A DNA stretch of 64,000 nucleotides from Meiothermus sp. (lineage in GTDB: Bacteria > Deinococcota > Deinococci > Deinococcales > Thermaceae): assembly GCF_026004055.1 (NCBI RefSeq), contig NZ_BPIJ01000001.1:1488001-1552000 (forward strand), written 5' to 3'. A program made the position numbers and the translations under genes. How positions within the stretch are numbered: the first letter of the stretch is position 1; the number at the start of each line of letters is the position of its first letter. Positions 6,783 to 15,505 of this stretch are shown here, piece after piece. The notes below the pieces were generated by a model that worked only from the letters and a program-made list of their open reading frames with translations, made no database searches and had not been told where the DNA came from.

Positions 6783-7856
6783 ATGCCGCAGCCGATTCCA
6801 GAAGATCTAGACCCCACGACCCCCCTACGGGCCAAGGCCTACTTTTTTATTCTGCCTATAGTGGCCTGGGCAGCGCTTTTTGCCTGGGCACAGCTCGACA
6901 TTGCCAACGAAGGAACCTTCTACGAGAAGTATTCCTTGCCCATCATGGCCTTTTGGTTGGGGCTGTGCTGGATCGGGTTATTGCTTCCCAAATGGGTTCA
7001 TTTTCACACCGTCGAGCGGGGCGTCTTCTGGAGCGCTGCGCTGCTGATGATACTCAATATCTACTACAACCTGCGGGCCCTCAAGAGCGAGGGGTTGTGG
7101 AATTCCTCGCTGTGGATAGCGGTGGTGTTTGTGCTGGCCTACTTTGTGTTTGCGCCGCGGCGGGCCTGGCTGGTTTCGCTGGGGGTTTTTTCGGGGTTTG
7201 TGGGAGCAGGTCTACTGGCCCTGCTGCCCCAGGCCCTGCAGGGATTGCCCATCGACCAAAACGCGGTGGTGCAGCTTTATGTCTCGCAGCTTAGCTACCT
7301 GGTGCTGTTCCGGCTCTTGGTACTCTCCAAAGAGCACTCCCTGAGGGTGCGCCTCGAGGCCGCGCAGTTATACGCGCTGGCCCATACCGACCCCCTAACC
7401 CAGATCGCCAACCGCCGCTCGATTATGGAGGCTTTGCACCGGGCCCTCGAGCAAAACCAACAAACCGGACAGCCCCTTTCGCTGGTGCTGCTAGATCTGG
7501 ATCGCTTCAAGCAAATCAACGACCAGTACGGGCACGAGGCGGGCGACCGGGTGCTGGTGCACACCGCTCAGGTCTTGCGGCAAAACCTGCGCCAGAGCGA
7601 CGTGCTGGGGCGGTGGGGCGGGGAGGAGTTTGTGCTGGTGCTACCCAACACCACTTTGCAGGAAGCCCAGCAGTTGTGCCAGCGGCTACAACAACAATTG
7701 GCCGCAAACCCGCTGGATAACCTGCGGCCCGTATCGGCCAGCTTCGGCGTGGCCACGGCTGTTCCGGGTGATACCCCCGACCATCTGATTTCGCGGGCCG
7801 ATACCGCCATGTACCTTTCCAAGCAGGCTGGGGGCAACCGGGTAGAGGTGGCCTAG
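6783..7856 (+). CDS. Membrane diguanylate cyclase (GGDEF)
   Basis: A 357-residue enzyme predicted to make cyclic di-GMP. About six hydrophobic segments fill residues 20-180, forming a membrane sensor with little outside the bilayer. A short coiled linker (SKEHSLRVRLEAAQLYALA) leads to a complete GGDEF domain. The active-site motif is GGEEF (279-283, preceded by RW). The inhibitory I-site RxxD is present (RQSD, 270-273), at the usual five-residue spacing, so product feedback is expected. TDPLTQIANRR and LLDLDRFKQINDQYGHEAGD are canonical. It is a single gene; neither neighbour suggests the signal sensed. Confidence 0.93.
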   Translation: MPQPIPEDLDPTTPLRAKAYFFILPIVAWAALFAWAQLDIANEGTFYEKYSLPIMAFWLGLCWIGLLLPKWVHFHTVERGVFWSAALLMILNIYYNLRALKSEGLWNSSLWIAVVFVLAYFVFAPRRAWLVSLGVFSGFVGAGLLALLPQALQGLPIDQNAVVQLYVSQLSYLVLFRLLVLSKEHSLRVRLEAAQLYALAHTDPLTQIANRRSIMEALHRALEQNQQTGQPLSLVLLDLDRFKQINDQYGHEAGDRVLVHTAQVLRQNLRQSDVLGRWGGEEFVLVLPNTTLQEAQQLCQRLQQQLAANPLDNLRPVSASFGVATAVPGDTPDHLISRADTAMYLSKQAGGNRVEVA

Positions 7857-7971
7857 AGCGGCCCCCCGGACAAGCCCAATACCGCCGTATTGAGGCGGGT
7901 ATTCCCAGGGACATTTGCCCTAGGACAACTGACCCAACCCTCCTCACTAGTCTTAGGGGTGGAGGCAACGT

Positions 7972-8868
7972 ATGCCAGAAAACCCTTCCACCCAAAGCAC
8001 CCTCGATGGGCTGGAAAACCGCCGGGCCTTCCTGGGAAAGTTTGCCAGCACGGTGTTTGCCGGGATGGTGATGGGCGGGGCAGCGGTTCGGGCCGAGGAG
8101 GTCAAAAAGCCGCTGCAACTGCCCACCAAAACCCCCGACGGCCCCATTCAGGCTGAACTCGAGTACGAGGACGTGCTGATACGGATGCAGCGCGAGCTCG
8201 AGGCTGCTTTACAAAAAGGCAGTACGCCCAAATGGGTGATGGTAATTGACACCCGCAAGTGCGTGGGCTGCCACGCTTGCACCATCGCCTGCGCGGTGGA
8301 GAACAAGCTGCCGCCGGGCGTGGTTTACCGTCCGGTAATTGAGGAGCAGGTGGGCGAGTACCCCAACGTTTCCTGGCGCTTCACCCCCCGCCCCTGCATG
8401 CAGTGCGATAAGCCCCCCTGTGTACCGGTCTGTCCGGTAGGGGCCACCTGGAAGAGCGAAGACGGCATCGTGGATATCGACTACAACGCCTGCATCGGTT
8501 GTCGCTACTGCCTCACGGCCTGTCCCTACCAGGCCCGCACCTCCGACTTTGGCGACCACTGGACCGATGGCACCCCCGGGGCAGGCCAGATGCCCTACGA
8601 AGAGTTACCCAGTTTCGAATACGGTCGGGAGTGGAAGCGCGAAAACCACCAAAGCCCGGTGGGCAACGCCCGCAAGTGTCACTTCTGCCGTCACCGGCTC
8701 CAGCACGGCCTGCTGCCGCAGTGTGTGACAAGCTGCATCGGGCGGGCCACCTTTTTTGGCGACGCCAACGACCCCAATTCGCTGGTTTCCCAGCTTATCC
8801 ACAAGCCCAACGCCACCCGCCTCAAAGAGGAGCTCGGCACCGAGCCCCGGGTCTACTACCTGGTCTAG
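7972..8868 (+). CDS. ttrB: Tetrathionate reductase-type iron-sulfur subunit B
   Basis: A 298-residue electron-transfer subunit with a Tat signal ([16 protein letters not shown]). It should bind four [4Fe-4S] clusters: the cysteine groups are [35 protein letters not shown] and CHFCRHRL plus CVTSC. This is the layout of the DmsB/NrfC/TtrB family. It passes electrons between the quinol-oxidising membrane subunit and the molybdenum subunit. Gene order B-C-A and subunit sizes match the Salmonella ttrBCA operon. ttrC starts 9 bp downstream. GGAGG lies upstream of the ATG. Confidence 0.78.
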   Translation: MPENPSTQSTLDGLENRRAFLGKFASTVFAGMVMGGAAVRAEEVKKPLQLPTKTPDGPIQAELEYEDVLIRMQRELEAALQKGSTPKWVMVIDTRKCVGCHACTIACAVENKLPPGVVYRPVIEEQVGEYPNVSWRFTPRPCMQCDKPPCVPVCPVGATWKSEDGIVDIDYNACIGCRYCLTACPYQARTSDFGDHWTDGTPGAGQMPYEELPSFEYGREWKRENHQSPVGNARKCHFCRHRLQHGLLPQCVTSCIGRATFFGDANDPNSLVSQLIHKPNATRLKEELGTEPRVYYLV

Positions 8869-8877
8869 GAGGAGCGT

Positions 8878-9999
8878 ATGAGCCGCACAGTTGGTTGGAT
8901 CTTGTTTGCAATCCTGGCCTTGGTGGGGCTGGTGGGGGTATTCCTCCGCTTCACCAGCAGCCGCGACCTGGCCGCCTACGGCAGCTACATCCCCTGGGGT
9001 CTGTGGGTGGCTACCTACATCTTTTTTGCCGGTCTTTCGGCAGGGGCCTATGCGGTGGCGGTGTTGGGCCAGGTGTTCGGGGTGGAACGGCTCAAACCCC
9101 TATCCCCCCTGGCCCTAGCCATCGCCCTAGCCTGTCTGGGAGCCGCTTTGGTCACGGTCTGGTTCGACTTAGGACACATGGAGCGGGTTTTTAACGTCTT
9201 CTTGCGGCCCAACTTCACCTCCATGATGGCCTGGATGGTCTGGCTCTATACCGCTTATGCCATTACGGTTCTGCTGGCTCTGTACGGCCTTTGGCGCGGC
9301 CACCCGGCGCTCACCCGCGGCGCCCTGATGGTGGGCACCCCGCTGGTCATCTTCTACCCCGGGGCCGCCGGGGCGCTGTTTGGCACGGTGGTGGCCCAAA
9401 GCCTGTGGCACAGCCCGGTATTCCCCATCTTGTTCTTGTTCGGGGGGGTGCTCTCGGGGGTAGCCCTGGTTACCTTTGCCGCCGCATTCTTTAGCCGCAA
9501 GGACACCGAATACCCCGAACGGGTCTGGCTGCTGGGGCGCATCACCCTGGGCTTGCTGGTGCTGTACTTGCTGCTGGAGTGGGCCGAGTACTCGATTCCC
9601 ATGTGGTACCAGGTAGGGCACGAGTTCGAAGCCCTGATGGGGGTGCTCTTCGGGCCCTTCTGGTTCGTGTTCTGGATCTTCCATCTGCTGCTGGGCATGG
9701 TGATTCCCATCGCGCTGCTGGTGTTTTCGCCGCGCAATCCACTGGCGGTGGGAACCGCAGGCCTGCTGGCGGCCTCGATGTTCCTGGCGGTGCGCCTGAA
9801 TCTGGTGATTCCCAGCCAGGTGCAGCCTCAGCTCGAGGGTCTAGTCAACGCCTACCGCGACCGTCGCCTGAGCTATAGCTACCTTCCTACCCTCTTCGAG
9901 TGGTCGGTGGTGGCTTTCTCGGTGGCGCTGGCCATCGCCATTGCCTATGCGGTGATTTGGTTCTTGAACCGTGAAAAGAAGCTCGAGGTGAACCCATGA
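8878..9999 (+). CDS. ttrC: Tetrathionate reductase-type NrfD membrane subunit C
   Basis: A 373-residue integral membrane protein of the NrfD/PsrC/HybB family with roughly nine to ten transmembrane helices. The family pattern is seen in SYIPWGLWVATYIFFAGLSA, FDLGHMERVFNVFLRPNFTS and SPVFPILFLFGG. It should oxidise menaquinol on the membrane and hand electrons to subunit B; no haem-ligand pattern is obvious. A GGAGG site precedes the ATG, and the stop codon overlaps the ttrA start by 4 bp (ATGA), indicating coupled translation. Confidence 0.78.
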   Translation: MSRTVGWILFAILALVGLVGVFLRFTSSRDLAAYGSYIPWGLWVATYIFFAGLSAGAYAVAVLGQVFGVERLKPLSPLALAIALACLGAALVTVWFDLGHMERVFNVFLRPNFTSMMAWMVWLYTAYAITVLLALYGLWRGHPALTRGALMVGTPLVIFYPGAAGALFGTVVAQSLWHSPVFPILFLFGGVLSGVALVTFAAAFFSRKDTEYPERVWLLGRITLGLLVLYLLLEWAEYSIPMWYQVGHEFEALMGVLFGPFWFVFWIFHLLLGMVIPIALLVFSPRNPLAVGTAGLLAASMFLAVRLNLVIPSQVQPQLEGLVNAYRDRRLSYSYLPTLFEWSVVAFSVALAIAIAYAVIWFLNREKKLEVNP

Positions 10000-12900
10000 A
10001 AAGCATCCAACGCCGCGACCTGCTCAAGCTGGGGGTGCTGGGGGGTGGGGCAGCCCTGCTGGGCAAACAGGCCGCCCAGACCCTCCAGGCCACAGCCGCC
10101 AACGTACCCTTCAGCTACCCCCTCCAGGAGGCCGAGAACATCCTTTACTCGGTCTGCTTGCAGTGCAACACCGGCTGTCCCATCAAGGTTAAGCTCTACG
10201 AGGGGGTGGCCGCCAAGATTGACGGCAACCCCATCACCCCCTGGACGCTGTACCCGCACCTGCCCTACAAAACCGGCCTCCAGGAGATGGCCCGGGTGGA
10301 CGGGGCGCTGTGCCCCAAGGGACAGGCTGGCATTCAGTCGGTCTACGACCCCTACCGCATCCGCAAGGTGCTCAAGCGGGCTGGGCCCAGGGGCAGCGGC
10401 AAGTGGGTAGAAATCCCCTTCGAGCAGGCCATCCAGGAGATCGTGGAAGGGGGCCCAACGTTTGCCTCCATCGGCGATACCCGCAACTACCCCGGCCTCA
10501 AGGACTACTGGGCCCTGCGCGACCCCAAGGTCATGAAGGCCATGAGCAAGGCCGTGGACGCCATCTGGGCCGAGAAGGACAAGGCCAAAAAGAAAGCCCT
10601 GGTCGAGCAGTTCAAGGTAGAGTTCAAAGACTACCTGGACACCCTGATTGACCCCGACCACCCCGACCTCGGCCCCAAAAACAACCAGGTGGTCTTCAAC
10701 TGGGGACGGCTCAAGGGCGGGCGTTCCGACTTTTTCAAGTGGTTCTTTGAACAGAGCTTCGGCACGGTTAACCTGCACGGCCACACCACGGTCTGCCAGG
10801 GCTCGCTCTACTTCACCGGAAAAGCCATGAGTGAGCAGCTCGATTTTGACGATAAGAAAGGCAAGTATGACTGGACCGGGGGCAAGAAGTTCTACTGGCA
10901 GGGCGATTTGAGCGGGGCCGAGTTTGCCATCTTCGTAGGCTCCAACGTCTACGAGGGCGGCTATGGCCCTCCGCTGCGGGTCAACCGCATCACCCAGGCC
11001 GTTGCCGAGGGCAAGCTCAAGTTTGTGGTGATTGACCCCCGCGCTCAGAAAGCCGTAGCCCACGCTGCGCGCTGGATCGCCCCCAAGCCCGGCACCGATG
11101 CGGCCATTGCGCTGGGCATGATTCGCTGGATTCTGGAGCAGGGCCGCTACGATGCCAAATACCTCTCGGCTGCCAACAAAGCCGCCGCCATGGCCGCGGG
11201 TGAACCCACCTGGAGCAATGCCACCTGGCTGGTCAAGCTCGATGAAAAGGGCTTCCCGGCCAAGCTGCTGCGGGCCAGCGACCTGGGGCTCCCCCCCTTG
11301 CGCAAAACCATTAAGGATGTAACCACCGACTTCGACCCACCCATCGCCCTGGTCAAGGGAGTGCCTACCCGCGTTGACCCGCAGAGCGAGGAGACCCCGG
11401 TAGTAGGTGACCTCTTCGTGAACACCACCCTGAACGGCATCCGGGTCAAGAGCGCCTTGCAGCTCATCCGTGAGGAGGCCAACAAAGAGAGCCTCGAGGG
11501 CTGGGCGCAGATTGCCGGCATCCAACCCGAGGACATTGCCTGGCTGGCCTACGAGTTCACCAACCACGGTAAGCGGGCCGCCATCGACATCCACCGGGGG
11601 GTCAGCCAGCACACCAACGGTTTCTACAACGTGCTGGCCTGGTACACCCTGGGCGCTTTGATCGGCAGCCACGACTGGCAAGGCGGGCTGGTACAGAACA
11701 GCACCTACGACGCGCTGGGCGAGAAGGCCGAAGGGCCCTTCTTCCTCAAAGAGCTTCACCCCAAGAAGCTTGCACCCTTTGGCATCTCCATCATTCGGCA
11801 CGGTGTGAAGTACGAGAACACCACCCTCTTCGAGGGCTACCCGGCCAAGCGCCCCTGGTACTACAACGCCTCCGATGTGTACCAGGAGGTGCTGCCCTCG
11901 GCTGCCCAGGGCTATCCCTACCCCATCAAGATTCTCTTTCACTACATGGGCTCACCCGCCTATGCCCTGCCGGCCGGCCATACCCAGATCGAGGCCATGC
12001 TCGACCCCGACAAGATCGGGCTGATTGTGGCCTCGGATATCGTGGTGGGCGATACCTATGCTTTCGCCGACTACATCTTCCCCGACCTTTCGTACCTCGA
12101 GCGCTGGGAGTTCCATGGCTCCCACCCCAACGTCATCTGGAAGACCCAGCCCCTGCGCCAGCCCACCATTGCTCCCATCCCCGAGACCGTGCGGGTCTTC
12201 GGCGAGGAGATGCCCCTTTCGATGGAAGCTTTGCTGCTGGGGCTGGCCGAAAAGCTAGGCCTGCCCGGTTTTGGCGAACAGGGCTTCGCCAACGGCATGC
12301 CCTTCAAGCGGCCCGAGGACTTTTACCTGAAGATGGTGGCCAACCTGGCCTATGGCGAGGCCAAAGACGGCAGCAAGGCGGTGCCCGAGGCCGACGACGC
12401 CGAACTAGCGCTCTTCGCCCAGGCCCGCCGCCACCTGCCCAAGAGCGTCTTCGACCCAGAGCGCTGGAAGGCGGCCATCGGCGAGGCCCACTGGCGCCGG
12501 GCGGTGTATGTGATGAACCGGGGCGGGCGCTTCGAGGACTTCAAGAAAGCCTTCGCCGAGGACGGCACGGTAGCCCACAAGTACGGCAAGCAGATCAACC
12601 TGTACCTGGAAAAACAGGCCGGGGCCAAAGACGCCATGACCGGCCAACCCTACTACCCCATTGCAGCCTACTTCCCGGCCTACCTCGACGCGAAAGGCCA
12701 GCCGATTGCCGATGCGGGCGAAGGCTACGAGCTGAACCTGCTCACCCACCGCATCATCACCATGACCAAAAGCCGCACCATCTCCAACTACTGGCTGCTC
12801 AACGTGCAGCCGGAGAACTTCATCGCCGTTTCTACCGAGGACGCCAAGCGCCTGGGGCTGCGGGACGGGCAGCAGGTCAAGGTGGTATCCAAGAGCAACC

Positions 12901-13199
12901 CCGAGGGTACTTGGAACCTGGGCAACGCCAAAAAACCCATGATCGGCAAGGTCAAGGTAGTGCCCGGCCTGCGCCCCGGCAGCGTGGCCTTCTCGCTGGG
13001 CTACGGCCACTGGGCCTATGGCGCTACCGATATCGAGGTGAATGGGCAGGTGGTTCGCGGCGACCCCCGGCGGGCCACCGGCATCCATGCCAATGCGGCC
13101 ATGCGGGTAGACCCGGTGCTGGGGGATGTCACCCTCTCCGACCTTACCGGCGGCAGTGCGGTTTTTTACGACACCAGGGTGCGGCTCGAGCCGGTCTAG
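9996..13199 (+). CDS. ttrA: Tetrathionate reductase-type molybdopterin subunit A
   Basis: A 1067-residue molybdo-bis-MGD oxidoreductase with a Tat signal (QRRDLLKLGVLGGGAALLG) and an N-terminal [4Fe-4S] site (CLQCNTGCPIKVK plus a later LCPKG). From memory of Salmonella TtrA, several segments match closely: GKWVEIPFEQAIQEIVEGG, DPDHPDLGPKNNQ, ALGMIRWILEQGRYDAKYL, GYPYPIKI and MNRGGRFEDF. The cysteine in HTTVCQGSLYF is the likely Mo ligand. It should face the periplasm and reduce tetrathionate or a related sulfur oxyanion. Arsenate or polysulfide reductase activity cannot be ruled out by reading alone. A strong terminator follows. Confidence 0.8.
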   Translation: MKSIQRRDLLKLGVLGGGAALLGKQAAQTLQATAANVPFSYPLQEAENILYSVCLQCNTGCPIKVKLYEGVAAKIDGNPITPWTLYPHLPYKTGLQEMARVDGALCPKGQAGIQSVYDPYRIRKVLKRAGPRGSGKWVEIPFEQAIQEIVEGGPTFASIGDTRNYPGLKDYWALRDPKVMKAMSKAVDAIWAEKDKAKKKALVEQFKVEFKDYLDTLIDPDHPDLGPKNNQVVFNWGRLKGGRSDFFKWFFEQSFGTVNLHGHTTVCQGSLYFTGKAMSEQLDFDDKKGKYDWTGGKKFYWQGDLSGAEFAIFVGSNVYEGGYGPPLRVNRITQAVAEGKLKFVVIDPRAQKAVAHAARWIAPKPGTDAAIALGMIRWILEQGRYDAKYLSAANKAAAMAAGEPTWSNATWLVKLDEKGFPAKLLRASDLGLPPLRKTIKDVTTDFDPPIALVKGVPTRVDPQSEETPVVGDLFVNTTLNGIRVKSALQLIREEANKESLEGWAQIAGIQPEDIAWLAYEFTNHGKRAAIDIHRGVSQHTNGFYNVLAWYTLGALIGSHDWQGGLVQNSTYDALGEKAEGPFFLKELHPKKLAPFGISIIRHGVKYENTTLFEGYPAKRPWYYNASDVYQEVLPSAAQGYPYPIKILFHYMGSPAYALPAGHTQIEAMLDPDKIGLIVASDIVVGDTYAFADYIFPDLSYLERWEFHGSHPNVIWKTQPLRQPTIAPIPETVRVFGEEMPLSMEALLLGLAEKLGLPGFGEQGFANGMPFKRPEDFYLKMVANLAYGEAKDGSKAVPEADDAELALFAQARRHLPKSVFDPERWKAAIGEAHWRRAVYVMNRGGRFEDFKKAFAEDGTVAHKYGKQINLYLEKQAGAKDAMTGQPYYPIAAYFPAYLDAKGQPIADAGEGYELNLLTHRIITMTKSRTISNYWLLNVQPENFIAVSTEDAKRLGLRDGQQVKVVSKSNPEGTWNLGNAKKPMIGKVKVVPGLRPGSVAFSLGYGHWAYGATDIEVNGQVVRGDPRRATGIHANAAMRVDPVLGDVTLSDLTGGSAVFYDTRVRLEPV

Positions 13200-13210
13200 C
13201 CAGCTTCAAA

Positions 13211-13247
13211 AAGAACCTCGAGCAGCGAGCTCGAGGTTCTTGTGTTT
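13211..13247 (+). terminator. Intrinsic terminator of the ttr operon
   Basis: Perfect 12-bp arms AAGAACCTCGAG (13211-13222) and CTCGAGGTTCTT (13230-13241) with a 7-nt loop, preceded by an A-run and followed by GTGTTT, 11 bp after the ttrA stop codon. Confidence 0.85.
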
Positions 13248-13251
13248 ATCG

Positions 13252-13274
13252 CGCTCTTCACAGACGTGGCCGCC
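13252..13274. repeat. Interspersed 23-bp repeat, copy 2
   Basis: Same 23-bp word as at 5241-5263 (CGCTCTTCACAGAC then TGGCCGCC at the end), one base different. It lies directly behind the ttrA terminator. Confidence 0.6.
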
Positions 13275-13538
13275 CACGAAAACGAGAAGGGACAAGCAGA
13301 CCTTGTCGGCGTTGCGCTTGGGCCCATCGCGCCTCCCACAAACACTGCCCTCGCGGCGGCCCGTGTTTTAAACCAGATTCGGTTAGTTTGTCACCATTTG
13401 GTGACAAACTAACCCGACCGACGGGAGCGCTCTAATGCTCTGGTAACAAAATACGCAGTATGGGGTTTAGCCTTCAGAACGCGCCGTGTCTCGTAAACCT
13501 GGGCCTTCGGTGTCTTGCCTGTACGGTCATGCAAAAAG

Positions 13539-13597
13539 CACCCCACCCCGCTTCGCCCCTTCCCTCCCCTACTGCGTAGGGGAGGCCAGGTGGGGTG
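13539..13597. repeat. Nested GC-rich hairpins
   Basis: Outer arms CACCCCACC (13539-13547) and GGTGGGGTG (13589-13597) enclose an inner hairpin CTCCCCTAC (13564-13572) and GTAGGGGAG (13576-13584). It lies within the inserted element and resembles bacterial interspersed palindromes. No gene is present. Confidence 0.55.
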
Positions 13598-13652
13598 GCT
13601 GACCTGGCCCTTCACGCAGCGGATTGGGGGCCTTGCCTGATACCCTCCCCCA

Positions 13653-13682
13653 CCCTCCCTACGCGGTAGGGAGGGCGTTTTT
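13653..13682 (+). terminator. Strong hairpin with T-run inside the inserted element
   Basis: Perfect 10-bp arms CCCTCCCTAC and GTAGGGAGGG with loop GCG, followed by CGTTTTT. It has the form of an intrinsic terminator on the plus strand. The inserted element therefore brings a terminator with it. Confidence 0.6.
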
Positions 13683-13868
13683 AGGCCATCTCGGGGGCCG
13701 AAGTGGGATGGAATCTCTACATCGATGTATTCGGTGTGCGGTACAAAACTTCGGAAATTTAGTTACCAGACCACTAGGATTCAAAAAGATAGCCCCCAGG
13801 GTTGTTTGTTTTGAAGACCATCTTTTTGAATCCGGTATTACCCAGTGCTTGCACCAACACCAGCCCAC

Positions 13869-13900
13869 ACCGCTGTTGGGGGTATTCGTGGGAACCGCTC
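13869..13900. repeat. Interspersed repeat with TATTCGTGGGAACCGCTC, copy 1
   Basis: A 32-bp stretch running ACCGCTGT, four to five variable bases, then TATTCGTGGGAACCGCTC. It recurs at 60598-60629. Here it ends at the stop codon of the TauE/SafE gene. Confidence 0.6.
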
Positions 13901-14625
13901 TAAAGCTGCGAGACCTTATACAAGGTCACCAACACGATCAGCACCCCGAAGATCTGCTTGATGCGGGCGGGGGGCACGTACAAGCTGGTGAGCCTCGAGC
14001 CCGCATAAGACCCTAGCGCCCCCACCACCAGCAGGGTGAGGGTGAGGCCGGGATCCAGCCGAGCAGTGCCCAGGTGGGGCAAAAACGAGGAAAAGGAAGG
14101 GGGGGTGACCGCAAAGGCGTTGATGCCGGCAGCCTTCTTGGGATCGTGGCCTGTAAGGATCAGGGTGGGCATCAGCAAAAAGCCCGGCCCCACGCCCAAG
14201 AACCCCGAGAGCACCGAGATGGGCGCGGCCAGGGCCAGTGCCAGTGGGAAGTTCTCGCGGGTAGCCGTCCCCTTGAGCGGGCGAAACAGGTTGAAGGCCA
14301 GGTAGACCACCGCTGCCAGGTAGACCCACCAGACCCACTGCACCTGTACCCGCTGCACCAGCCAGGCCCCCAAAGGGGCAAACAAAGTGGTCACCAGTCC
14401 CAGCAGCAGGGCCTTGCGCCAGTCCACGTGGCCGCTTTGGGCAAAGCCAAACACCGCAAACAGCGCCGTGACCCCGTTGAGCAACAGCGATAGGGGTTGT
14501 ACCTGGTGCACCAGGTCGGGCAAGAACAACGACAAAAAGGGCACCGCCGCAAAGGCCACCCCCAACCCCAGCATCCCCGAGACCACCGCCAACAACAGCA
14601 AGCCACCCACCAGCACCAGGTTCAA
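13900..14625 (-). CDS. TauE/SafE family sulfite/anion exporter
   Basis: A 241-residue membrane protein with about seven to eight helices and the two repeated TauE/SafE halves (GMLGLGVAFAAVPFLSLF and SGFLGVGPGFLLMPTLIL). The family exports sulfite, sulfoacetate or related anions. The start is a TTG at 14625, which overlaps the OsmC stop by 4 bp (TTGA). With the OsmC and DsrE genes upstream on the same strand it forms a sulfur-handling unit, presumably exporting sulfite formed in the cytoplasm. The stop codon lies inside an interspersed repeat. Confidence 0.85.
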   Translation of the reverse strand: MNLVLVGGLLLLAVVSGMLGLGVAFAAVPFLSLFLPDLVHQVQPLSLLLNGVTALFAVFGFAQSGHVDWRKALLLGLVTTLFAPLGAWLVQRVQVQWVWWVYLAAVVYLAFNLFRPLKGTATRENFPLALALAAPISVLSGFLGVGPGFLLMPTLILTGHDPKKAAGINAFAVTPPSFSSFLPHLGTARLDPGLTLTLLVVGALGSYAGSRLTSLYVPPARIKQIFGVLIVLVTLYKVSQL

Positions 14626-15026
14626 GGCGCCACCTCCCAGGAGCCCTCGAGCCGCACGGCCTGGGCCAGCGTTTGCAGCACCGTACTGTTGCGCTCTGCC
14701 AGCTCGAGCAGGCGCTCCAGGCGTTCGGGTGGGGCCGGGCTTTTAAGGTGAAGGCGGTAGCGAATCTGGGTTAGGGTGGGGGGTTTGTCTTGCCGGGTTG
14801 CTTCGAGTTCGACCCAGGCGCCTTCCAGGGGAATCTGGGAGGTCTGGGCCACAAACTGCAAGCCGGTCAGCAGACAGGCGCCCGCCGCCGATAAAAGGGT
14901 CTCGACGGGGTTGAAACCCGCCTCGGTATCGGCCCGGCGGGCCCCCAGCTCCAGGGTAAAGTCCCGTACCGAGGCCCGCGCATGCTGGGGGTCGGTACGC
15001 TCGACCTTGACGTGGTAAGTTTGCAC
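14622..15026 (-). CDS. OsmC family protein
   Basis: A 134-residue OsmC/Ohr-fold protein. The start is set at the GTG at 15026 (VQTYHVKVERTD), which has AGGAGG three bases upstream. The conserved core FNPVETLLSAAGACLLTGL carries the usual resolving or peroxidatic cysteine (C51). The first conserved Cys of Ohr is absent, placing it with OsmC-like rather than Ohr peroxidases. Many such proteins sit with DsrE, TusA or rhodanese proteins in sulfur-trafficking operons, which fits its neighbours. It is translationally coupled to the TauE/SafE gene. Confidence 0.75.
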   Translation of the reverse strand: MQTYHVKVERTDPQHARASVRDFTLELGARRADTEAGFNPVETLLSAAGACLLTGLQFVAQTSQIPLEGAWVELEATRQDKPPTLTQIRYRLHLKSPAPPERLERLLELAERNSTVLQTLAQAVRLEGSWEVAP

Positions 15027-15145
15027 ATTCCTCCTAGATTGCCCTACAGCAAAGGTGCTGCTTCCTAGCGAAGAAACCCGTTCGGTTTGAGCTTGGATGA
15101 TAGTCGGGTTTATTTGCACCGGGCCCGGCGCAAATCGAGCACACT

Positions 15146-15490
15146 CTAAAAGCTGATGACGGTCGCGCCCTCGAGGGCATATTCCACAAACTTATCCCGT
15201 GCATAGGCCAGCCGTAGGCCCCGCCGGCTCAGGCTTTCTTCGGCCCCCAGGGCCTTGGCAGTGTTCAAGCAGGTGTACACCGGCACACCCGCTCCGATGA
15301 GCCCGTCCACGGTAGCGTTGTAGTCCTGCAACTCGGGGTTCAGGAGGGCTTTTTCGGCGGGGCCAAAGATGTAGATTTCCAGATCTACCCCCCGCTCCTG
15401 CATCACCTGGCGAATCCGCTCCGAGACATGCGACCCGGCCCCAAGCGAGCTTTCGTCGGCGTGAAAGATATGAATCACCACTTTTTTCAT
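15146..15490 (-). CDS. DsrE family sulfur-relay protein
   Basis: A 114-residue DsrE/DsrF-like protein (MKKVVIHIFHADES, LEIYIFGPAEKALL, IGAGVPVYTCLNTAKALG). Cys74 in VYTCLNTA is at the position where DsrE-type proteins carry a persulfide. It is expected to bind or transfer sulfane sulfur in the cytoplasm. AGGAGG precedes the ATG. A 9-bp-arm palindrome 16 bp upstream and the divergent ArsR gene suggest repression by that regulator. OsmC and TauE/SafE follow on the same strand after 119 bp. Confidence 0.8.
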   Translation of the reverse strand: MKKVVIHIFHADESSLGAGSHVSERIRQVMQERGVDLEIYIFGPAEKALLNPELQDYNATVDGLIGAGVPVYTCLNTAKALGAEESLSRRGLRLAYARDKFVEYALEGATVISF

Positions 15491-15505
15491 TGCCAGCCTC
15501 CTCTA

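Larger units (their letters stand above)
13435..13773. mobile_element. Second MITE-like element inserted inside the first
   Basis: Comparison with the intact copy at 45302-45425 shows that the sequence between CTA (13432-13434) and CTA (13774-13776) is extra. The insert ends in inverted repeats: TCTGGTAACAAAAT at left (13439-13452) and, on the other strand at right, TCTGGTAACTAAAT (13770-13757), 13 of 14 identical. It is flanked by the trinucleotide CTA, the single CTA of the intact copy. Its interior holds several GC-rich hairpins and no gene. Confidence 0.65.
13371..13837. mobile_element. MITE-like palindromic element, copy 1, interrupted by a second small element
   Basis: The ends are AACCAGATTCGG at left and GAATCCGGTA at right, imperfect inverted repeats, flanked on both sides by TTA (13368-13370 and 13838-13840). 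Inside are a perfect palindrome with 15-bp arms (13381-13395 and 13400-13414) and a long stem GGATTCAAAAAGAT (13777-13790) with ATCTTTTTGAATCC (13820-13833). The uninterrupted copy at 45302-45425 is 124 bp. This copy is 467 bp because about 342 bp sits between its two halves. No transposase is encoded, so movement would need one in trans. Confidence 0.72.

Noticed and set aside
9945-11942. A 665-codon open frame on the minus strand opposite ttrA
   Set aside because: It is a mirror of the ttrA coding frame in GC-rich DNA, low in recognisable motifs, while ttrA is complete and recognisable.
7972-13199. Identification as polysulfide reductase psrABC
   Set aside because: The large subunit is about 300 residues longer than Thermus PsrA, the gene order is B-C-A, and several segments match TtrA; kept only as an alternative.
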